In this document: positions 15,163 through 19,651 of the stretch, one piece after another
Numbering within the stretch: position 1 is the stretch's first letter
How the letters are laid out: each line of letters begins with the position of its first letter
Source of the DNA: JARROD01 sp037384225
GTDB lineage: Bacteria; Pseudomonadota; Gammaproteobacteria; Pseudomonadales; Cellvibrionaceae
Reading direction: 5' to 3'
Length of the DNA: 19,651 nucleotides
Assembly: GCA_037384225.1 (NCBI GenBank)
Contig: JARROD010000044.1
Location: 1-19,651 of the forward strand
Program-made: the position numbers and the translations under genes
Notes under the pieces: generated by a model
Told to the model about the DNA's origin: nothing
Database searches by the model: none
Seen by the model: the letters and a program-made list of their open reading frames with translations, nothing else

Positions 15163-15175
15163 AATTCCAACGGTT

Positions 15176-15922
15176 TTACTCCAGTGCCCTGTAGGTGTAC
15201 GCCTGCGCCACTTTGAATTGTTTCTTGGTTCCCAGCAATAGCCCCAGCAGAAAGACGACCACCGTCCCGAAAATAACCGTCGCCAAGCCTTCGGGCGAAA
15301 GGGCGCTTTTTACTGCAAGCTGAGCGCTGTCTTCGGTAGGTACTACGGTGGCGGCGGCCATGCCAGTATAGTGCATACCGCACACCGCCATTCCCATGAC
15401 GACGGCGCTGCCGATCCGTTGCCAGTGTCCGCGCAGATTGAACGCTAACCACAGGGCTACAATTGATGCGACTATGGCAATGGCAATGGAGACCCCAACC
15501 AGTGTTTGGTTATACTCTATTAGACCCGGCATACGCATGGCCTCCATGCCCAGGTAGTGCATGCTGGCGACACCGAGCCCGGTTATCGAGCCGGCACTCA
15601 ATAACATAATCCCACTACCATTACTGCGGCCAACGAGTAAAAATCCGAGCCCGACTACAAATGTGGCGATAGCAAGCGAGAGCAGTGTAAGGCCGGTATC
15701 GTAGGCCACTTCCATGGGCATCTGGTAGGCGAGCATGGCGATAAAATGCATGGCCCATATCCCTCCGCCGCCGAGCGAGAATGCGGCACCGATCAGCCAT
15801 AACCAAAAGTTTTTTCCGCTCGAGGCAGGAATTCCGATAGCCATTTGCAGCGCGGTGTAGGAACCGAGTACAGAGATAATAAAGGATAGTCCCACTAAAG
15901 TGATATTGTAACTGGTTTCCAT
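15176..15922 (-). CDS. Stand-alone MHYT-domain integral membrane sensor
   Basis: MHYT domains are membrane sensors thought to bind copper and detect O2, CO or NO. They are usually joined to GGDEF/EAL or histidine kinase domains. This 248-residue protein is almost wholly the membrane domain: seven hydrophobic helices and the repeated Met-His motif in WAMHF (56-60), SMHYLGM (120-126) and GMHYTGMAA (182-190). The last helix is followed by a short basic tail of about 20 residues, so there is no output domain, and a partner protein would be needed to pass on a signal. The ATG has a perfect AGGAGG site 6 nt upstream. It lies 20 nt after the ACT/V4R-like gene on the same strand, so the two very likely form an operon. 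That this pair works together is an inference. Confidence 0.9.
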   Translation of the reverse strand: METSYNITLVGLSFIISVLGSYTALQMAIGIPASSGKNFWLWLIGAAFSLGGGGIWAMHFIAMLAYQMPMEVAYDTGLTLLSLAIATFVVGLGFLLVGRSNGSGIMLLSAGSITGLGVASMHYLGMEAMRMPGLIEYNQTLVGVSIAIAIVASIVALWLAFNLRGHWQRIGSAVVMGMAVCGMHYTGMAAATVVPTEDSAQLAVKSALSPEGLATVIFGTVVVFLLGLLLGTKKQFKVAQAYTYRALE

Positions 15923-15942
15923 GTTGTTCCTCCTGATTTGGG

Positions 15943-16674
15943 TTAGTGAACTTCGAAGTGACAGGCGTTGTTTCCAGTGGTAACACTGCCCAGCTGGCGT
16001 ACTTCTTTGGCGGGATATCTAGGATTTTCTTTTAAAAAACCTAAAATGAAACCCCGTAAAAAGCTGCATTCGCAGTCATCACTGCTAAGGTATTCCCGGC
16101 AAAATGGGCAGTTTTCAACATAAACAGAATTTGCCTCCACCTGTACGGGAGTCAGTGCGCCCAGGGCGGGTTGTAGCATTCGTTTGATTGTGAGTTCTAA
16201 CGTCAGGGGGTTGCCTCGCGCGTACTTAGTGAGGTATTCCTTGATGCCAAGGTTGTGCCCCAGGGACAAAAGACTTTTGGACCGCTGTTGTGGTGCCAGG
16301 GTTTCTTTATACTCAATAATCAAGTGCACGATGTTTGGGTAGTTTTGCAAAAGGAAAGCGAAAAAATCGGCTTCCGGAATGGGTCTCTCAGAACCGAATT
16401 TTTTGTTCAGCGCGGCCGCGGCCCGAGGGTGATTGAATTTAATCTCCCTGATTGCCGGGTGAATATTTTTAAGTGCGGCCATGTCTTGAGATCCGAGTTT
16501 GGCGTCACCTTTGAAATAAATGGACAGTACTGCATGGCCCGGTGGATCTGAATCCGCCATTTGTTGACCCTGGGGGATATGTCCGCGTTTTACCAGTGTT
16601 CTTACCACTTGAGAAAGCAGGCCAGACTTTTTCTCCATGAGTATGGACAGCGTGGTTAGGTCATTGAAAATCAT
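15943..16674 (-). CDS. Cysteine-rich protein with ACT-like N-terminus and V4R-like C-terminus, partner of the MHYT gene
   Basis: A 243-residue soluble protein with no signal peptide. Residues about 6-55 look like an ACT ligand-binding fold (LSILMEKKSGLLSQVVRTL, then a Gly-containing turn and HAVLSIYFKGD). The C-terminal part, about 130-240, resembles a V4R (4-vinyl reductase-like) domain: CPFC (189-192), then Cys201 and Cys203, GFILGFL (208-214) and a final CHFEV with Cys238. V4R domains bind small hydrophobic ligands or metal in sensors such as XylR/DmpR and in BchJ. There is no DNA-binding or catalytic output domain. It precedes the MHYT sensor gene by 20 nt. The start ATG has no strong Shine-Dalgarno site. 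The domain calls are by eye and the function is unknown. Confidence 0.7.
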   Translation of the reverse strand: MIFNDLTTLSILMEKKSGLLSQVVRTLVKRGHIPQGQQMADSDPPGHAVLSIYFKGDAKLGSQDMAALKNIHPAIREIKFNHPRAAAALNKKFGSERPIPEADFFAFLLQNYPNIVHLIIEYKETLAPQQRSKSLLSLGHNLGIKEYLTKYARGNPLTLELTIKRMLQPALGALTPVQVEANSVYVENCPFCREYLSSDDCECSFLRGFILGFLKENPRYPAKEVRQLGSVTTGNNACHFEVH

Positions 16675-16813
16675 CGTAGAGGTGCCTGTTTGTATGCTTT
16701 ATATGCAAGAATTGGTATAAAACGGTTTCCTACAGCACAAATTTAGACCTGATTATGAATCGAATCAAATTAAACTGTATTTGAAAAGGCTTGAAGCTGC
16801 CATCTGAGGTATG

Positions 16814-17362
16814 TTAAACAAAGCCTAATTGCAAACAGTGACTAATAATATTCAAATGAGACACCGGCTCTGAGCCATCACAACTGGCCCCGGTGAAATT
16901 GGCCTGGTTGACATTAATATGGCTGGAAAGCAGCGGGCTGCCCCAATAGGGGTTACTTCCCCACCAGCCGAAGCGGCCCGCTGATCTGGGATTGCGTTGA
17001 TAAAAATTGTACGCGCGTGCAACATTATTGTGTTGCAGGGAAAATATTTTTTTGTCGCGAAAACTGTGGGCATCGAAAATCAGCAGTCTGGCTATGGGGA
17101 TACCCCGTTTACCGAGCGCATTGGCAATCGCTACAGCGGCATTGCCACCGCGGCTGTATCCTATGAGTACAATATCGTTGCCCGCCTTTGAACCAGTGAC
17201 GAGGTAACGAACAATCGCTCTTTTTTGCCAGGCCTGAAACAGTTGTCCGCCCAACCGGGTGACCAACGCTTCCAGGGTAGGATTCTCACCAGCACGGTGT
17301 CCGCCGGCACCGTAAATACCGGCTACGATTTGACCTGCCGGCGTGTTTGTCGCTTTTGCCAA
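16814..17362 (-). CDS. Small alpha/beta-hydrolase (lipase/esterase-like), TTG start
   Basis: A 182-residue protein with the nucleophile elbow GYSRGG (Ser70) after the strand IVLIG, an acidic residue at Asp97 in LLIFDAHS and a late His169 in VSHLNI, the order expected for a Ser-Asp-His triad. The segment with NNVARAYNFYQRN recalls PGAP1/lipase-like hydrolases with a YQ motif after the acid residue. There is no signal peptide and no lid domain, and it is shorter than most family members. There is no ATG in the open frame. The TTG at 17362 has GAAGGG (17371-17376 on plus) 8 nt upstream, a good match for a real start. It lies opposite manC across a 114-bp intergenic region and 139 bp upstream of the ACT/V4R-like gene. 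The substrate cannot be told from sequence. Confidence 0.75.
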   Translation of the reverse strand: MAKATNTPAGQIVAGIYGAGGHRAGENPTLEALVTRLGGQLFQAWQKRAIVRYLVTGSKAGNDIVLIGYSRGGNAAVAIANALGKRGIPIARLLIFDAHSFRDKKIFSLQHNNVARAYNFYQRNPRSAGRFGWWGSNPYWGSPLLSSHINVNQANFTGASCDGSEPVSHLNIISHCLQLGFV

Positions 17363-17476
17363 AAGTGAAGACCCTTCATTTCTATCGGTAAAATAAAATA
17401 CATGGAATGAAACTATCGTTAAAGGTCTGGTGAGTTATTTTTGTCAGGCCCGAAGTAAACTCAAAAGGTGTATACA

Positions 17477-18901
17477 ATGATAACAGTGATATTGTCCGGC
17501 GGTAGTGGTACGCGGTTGTGGCCTCTCTCAAGAAAAGCTTACCCTAAACAATTTTTAAGTTTGGCGGGGCCAACGACAATGTTGCAGGATACTGTGGAGC
17601 GGGCTCAGAAGGTGACGGGGAACAATTCGCCCATTGTCGTCTGTAATGAGGAGCACCGTTTTTTGGTCGCCGAACAATTGCGGGAAAATAAGGTGATATC
17701 CAATGGTATCCTGTTAGAGCCCGAGGCTAAGAATACCGCCCCGGCGATAGCGGCGGCGGCAACTCATGTCGCTCACCTGCTGCAACAGGAAGAAATAAAT
17801 GAGGATACCCTGATGCTGGTGATGCCCGCCGATCATGTAATCAAAAATGTGGCGGCGTTTAAACAGGCCGTGGAGACGGCGACAGAGGCGGCGAAAAGTG
17901 GCAAGCTGGTGACTTTTGGCGTCGTGCCCACGGCTCCGGAAACCGGTTATGGCTATATTCGCGCAGGACGGGACGTTGGTGCCAATGTGTATTGCGTCGA
18001 AGAGTTTGTCGAGAAGCCGGATCTCGAAACTGCCAGGCGCTATCTGGCATCGGGGAATTACTATTGGAATAGCGGCATGTTCCTGTTCAACGCGTTGACT
18101 TTTCTTGCTGAGTTGGAAAAATTTAACCCGGACATTGTTTCAGCGGTACAGCGTTCGTATCGTCAGTCAGAGCGGGATCTTGATTTTATTCGCCTGGATA
18201 AAAAGTCCTTTTCCCACTGTCCCGCCGATTCAATCGATTACGCGGTCATGGAAAAATCCAGTGAGGTTGTGACCGTACCGTTACAATCGGACTGGAACGA
18301 TATTGGGTCCTGGTCGGCCCTGTGGGATATTGCTGAAAAAGATGAAAGCGGTAATTCCCTGGTTGGAGATGTAATCAACCAAGACTCCACTAACTGTTAT
18401 TTGCACAGTAAGGACAAATTGATGGCGGCCGTTGGGCTCAATGACATTATCGCCGTGGAAACGGACGATGCGGTATTGATCGCAGCGAAAGATCAGGTGC
18501 AGAAAGTGAAGCAGGTTGTTTCACGTCTGCAGAAAGGTCAGCGGGGTGAATCCAATAATCATCGAAAAGTCTACCGGCCCTGGGGTTACTACGACTCGGT
18601 TGATGTCGGAGAGCGTTTTCAAGTTAAGCGTATCGTCGTGGATCCGGGGCAGAAGCTGTCTTTGCAGATGCACCACCACAGGGCCGAGCACTGGGTGGTC
18701 GTTAAGGGCACGGCGAAGGTTACCCGCGGGGATGAAATTTTTCTAGTCAGTGAAAATGAGTCGACGTATATTCCGCTGGGTGTTAACCATCGATTGGAAA
18801 ACCCAGGTTCAATCGATTTGGAAATGATTGAGATCCAATCGGGGAGCTATCTTGGTGAAGATGATATTGTGCGTTTTGACGATAGCTACGGAAGACAGTA
18901 A
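17477..18901 (+). CDS. manC: Mannose-1-phosphate guanylyltransferase / mannose-6-phosphate isomerase
   Basis: This bifunctional cytoplasmic enzyme (type II PMI-GMP, as in ManC, AlgA, WbpW, XanB) makes GDP-mannose from mannose-1-P and GTP and interconverts Fru-6-P and Man-6-P. The product is 474 residues. The N-terminal nucleotidyltransferase domain has the signature GGSGTRLWPLSRK (8-20), MPADH (116-120) and FVEKP (177-181). The C-terminal cupin isomerase domain (about 366-474) has QMHHHRAEHW with metal-binding histidines around 399-405. The ATG at 17477 is preferred over GTG at 17468, because AAGG (17465-17468) is spaced correctly for it. The last 25 codons and the stop are duplicated directly downstream as a perfect 85-bp tandem copy, leaving the protein unchanged. 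It would supply mannose, fucose or rhamnose-type precursors for polysaccharide. Confidence 0.94.
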   Translation: MITVILSGGSGTRLWPLSRKAYPKQFLSLAGPTTMLQDTVERAQKVTGNNSPIVVCNEEHRFLVAEQLRENKVISNGILLEPEAKNTAPAIAAAATHVAHLLQQEEINEDTLMLVMPADHVIKNVAAFKQAVETATEAAKSGKLVTFGVVPTAPETGYGYIRAGRDVGANVYCVEEFVEKPDLETARRYLASGNYYWNSGMFLFNALTFLAELEKFNPDIVSAVQRSYRQSERDLDFIRLDKKSFSHCPADSIDYAVMEKSSEVVTVPLQSDWNDIGSWSALWDIAEKDESGNSLVGDVINQDSTNCYLHSKDKLMAAVGLNDIIAVETDDAVLIAAKDQVQKVKQVVSRLQKGQRGESNNHRKVYRPWGYYDSVDVGERFQVKRIVVDPGQKLSLQMHHHRAEHWVVVKGTAKVTRGDEIFLVSENESTYIPLGVNHRLENPGSIDLEMIEIQSGSYLGEDDIVRFDDSYGRQ

Positions 18902-18992
18902 AAACCAAATGATTGAGATCCAATCGGGGAGCTATCTTGGTGAAGATGATATTGTGCGTTTTGACGATAGCTACGGAAGACAGTAAAAACCA
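18822..18992 (+). repeat. Perfect 85-bp tandem duplication of the manC 3' end
   Basis: Bases 18822-18906 (codons 450-474 of manC, stop codon and five 3' bases) are repeated without a mismatch at 18907-18991. Identity runs one base further (18907 equals 18992) and breaks on both sides beyond that. Because the stop codon lies inside the first copy, the second copy is untranslated 3' sequence. Perfect identity points to a very recent event, or to an assembly artefact. Confidence 0.97.
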
Positions 18993-19180
18993 GGGATTGA
19001 GAAGAGGGCTGTCGCTATAAGCGACAAGCCTGGCGTATTTTTTAGTCTTGTTGTTACTTGGTTGGTCGTTTCTTGTCCAATAGCATTAACCAAATTGCGT
19101 TTACCCCTATCGTTGCATAAATTTTCGAGTTCAGGATCTTTTAGAGCGGTATTTTCAGGGGCGCGCGCAGATTTTTTCAT
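18971..19180 (-). CDS. Doubtful small open frame (69 aa), opposite strand
   Basis: The frame reads MKKSARAPENTALKDPELEN and continues with a mixed charged, then hydrophobic, end (LIATALFSIPGF). AGGA sits 4 nt before the ATG, which is a reasonable ribosome site. Against it being real, the last residues run across the predicted manC terminator and into the duplicated 85-bp copy, and I recognise no family. It may be a decayed or chance frame. Confidence 0.2.
   Translation of the reverse strand: MKKSARAPENTALKDPELENLCNDRGKRNLVNAIGQETTNQVTTRLKNTPGLSLIATALFSIPGFYCLP
19007..19043 (+). terminator. Probable Rho-independent terminator of manC
   Basis: GGCTGTCGC (19007-19015) pairs with GCGAC-A-AGCC (19021-19030, one bulged A) around TATAA, and a run of six Ts follows at 19038-19043, seven bases after the stem. 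It lies just beyond the duplicated copy. The gap before the T-run makes it imperfect. Confidence 0.55.
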
Positions 19181-19218
19181 TTGATCCTGGTTAGTCTATC
19201 GATACTCCTGAGGCGGTG

Positions 19219-19247
19219 TTTACTGGGTTAAGATAGCGACATATAAT
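19219..19247 (+). promoter_or_regulatory. Candidate sigma-70 promoter, distal to the lipoprotein gene
   Basis: TTTACT (19219-19224), a 17-bp spacer and a consensus TATAAT (19242-19247). It is about 240 bp upstream of the lipoprotein ATG, so it would give a long leader or a separate short RNA. Confidence 0.45.
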
Positions 19248-19328
19248 CAGGGCGATGTATTTAGCGCATTTTCCAGTCCGTTAACGGTTACTGTTGCAGT
19301 TGGGGCATGACTTTTTTTATTTTTGCAC

Positions 19329-19344
19329 TGTGATGTTTATCACA
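19329..19344. promoter_or_regulatory. CRP/Vfr-type binding site (perfect half-sites)
   Basis: TGTGATGTTTATCACA matches TGTGA-N6-TCACA exactly, the consensus of CRP and Vfr. It lies upstream of CATAAT at 19362 (site centre about -38, near class II spacing) and of TATAAA at 19391 (centre about -66, near class I). No good -35 box accompanies either, as expected for an activated promoter. The target would be the lipoprotein gene at 19488. Confidence 0.75.
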
Positions 19345-19487
19345 AAAAGAAAGAGAAGTGCCATAATCCGCTCTTTATTTGGTCGTTTAGTATAAAATAA
19401 GTGCAGTTTCCATTTTTGTGGACTTGTCCGGTAAAGGCAAATTCTTTTTAATGTAGGCATTTTCGACCCTCCTACAGGTTTTTATGA

Positions 19488-19651
19488 ATGGCTTCCACTT
19501 TTAGACTGAGCAAACCTTCCTTATTGATAATTGTCTTGAGTTGTATTCTTGTTGCTTGTGGCGGGGGCGGAGGCGGCTCCTCGGAATTGGATGGTGGAAA
19601 CACGACGCCTGATGACGGTTCCTCGGAATCGGGTGATGGAAACACGACGCC
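19488..19651 (+). CDS. Lipoprotein with low-complexity Gly/Ser/Asp linker, 3' end outside window
   Basis: The frame starts at ATG 19488 (AGG 9 nt upstream) and runs open to the window end, giving 54 codons and two bases. Residues 1-24 are a type II signal peptide: basic start (MASTFRLSKPS), hydrophobic core (LLIIVLSCI) and lipobox LVAC with the lipidated Cys24. A GGGGGG stretch and a Ser/Glu/Asp/Gly/Thr-rich linker follow, built from a 14-residue imperfect repeat. Such N-termini are common on outer-membrane-anchored enzymes and surface proteins of polysaccharide-degrading marine gammaproteobacteria. The functional domain lies beyond the window, so the role is unknown. An overlapping ATG at 19484 opens only a six-codon frame. 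Confidence 0.85.
   Translation, partial: MASTFRLSKPSLLIIVLSCILVACGGGGGGSSELDGGNTTPDDGSSESGDGNTT
19578..19651 (+). repeat. Imperfect 42-bp repeat encoding the lipoprotein linker
   Basis: The unit starting TCCTCGGAAT at 19578 recurs at 19620, 42 bp on, with GGAAACACGACGCC shared at the same place. The peptides are SSELDGGNTTPDDG and SSESGDGNTTP, the second cut by the window end. More units may follow. Confidence 0.8.

Larger units (their letters stand above)
19044..19487. other. AT-rich intergenic region between manC and the lipoprotein gene
   Basis: Apart from the doubtful minus frame, no gene is seen. It holds a promoter-like pair (19219-19247), a perfect 10-bp palindrome CCGTTAACGG (19278-19287), a short dyad ACTG-TTG-CAGT (19290-19300), a T-rich tract (19311-19325), a perfect CRP-type site (19329-19344) and two possible -10 boxes: CATAAT (19362-19367) and TATAAA (19391-19396). 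The density of signals suggests a strongly regulated 5' region for the gene at 19488. Confidence 0.6.

Noticed and set aside
14954..15163. Minus-strand frame of 69 codons starting MVGAAGFEPTTTTPPVWCA
   Set aside because: Antisense translation of tRNA-Pro, the same artefact as above.
18822..18992. Duplication as part of an insertion sequence or CRISPR array
   Set aside because: There are only two adjacent copies without spacers, the unit is the end of manC itself, and there are no terminal inverted repeats or transposase.

Overview
The window reads as a chromosomal stretch of a gammaproteobacterium, most likely a marine member of the Pseudomonadales/Cellvibrionales type. The evidence is the gene order thrS-infC-rpmI-rplT-pheS-pheT-ihfA-merR with a tRNA-Val just ahead of thrS and a tRNA-Pro further on, the Pseudomonas-like N-termini of PheS (MENL...) and IF3 (IKRE...), and the closeness of the aminotransferase to pseudomonad omega-amino acid:pyruvate transaminases. 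The assignment is from remembered family features, not from a search.

Layout. Bases 1-2719 hold two surface-polysaccharide genes facing each other: a WecA/WbpL-type glycosyl-1-phosphate transferase (5' end outside the window) and a WbpM/CapD-type UDP-sugar dehydratase, overlapping tail to tail. Bases 2841-3347 hold a tRNA-Asn (minus) and a tRNA-Val (plus) with recognisable promoters and terminators. Bases 3392-12392 are the translation/nucleoid operon: threonyl-tRNA synthetase, IF3 (apparently started at a non-canonical AUC), L35, L20, PheRS alpha, PheRS beta, IHF-alpha and a small MerR-type regulator. A UDP-glucose 6-dehydrogenase gene (ugd) sits between pheS and pheT, which are normally adjacent. 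Bases 12419-14957 are a LysR regulator and a divergently transcribed class III aminotransferase, placed between the merR gene and tRNA-Pro. Bases 15176-16674 (minus) are a two-gene unit: an ACT/V4R-like cysteine-rich protein and a stand-alone seven-helix MHYT sensor. Bases 16814-17362 (minus) encode a small alpha/beta hydrolase with a TTG start. Bases 17477-18901 are manC (GDP-mannose synthesis), whose 3' end is followed by a perfect 85-bp tandem duplication. The rest is an AT-rich non-coding stretch with a perfect CRP-type site and then the start of a lipoprotein gene cut by the window end.

How the genes fit together. The core is the conserved translation operon. Around it, and in one case inside it, are genes for polysaccharide precursors and assembly: undecaprenyl-linked sugar initiation, UDP-sugar dehydration, UDP-glucuronate and GDP-mannose. 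The window therefore joins an exopolysaccharide/O-antigen neighbourhood to housekeeping genes. I see no transposase, integrase, CRISPR array or prophage gene. The points most worth a second look are the pheS-ugd-pheT arrangement, the V4R-MHYT pair, the apparent 30-residue internal loss in the WbpM-like protein, and the fresh 85-bp duplication after manC.
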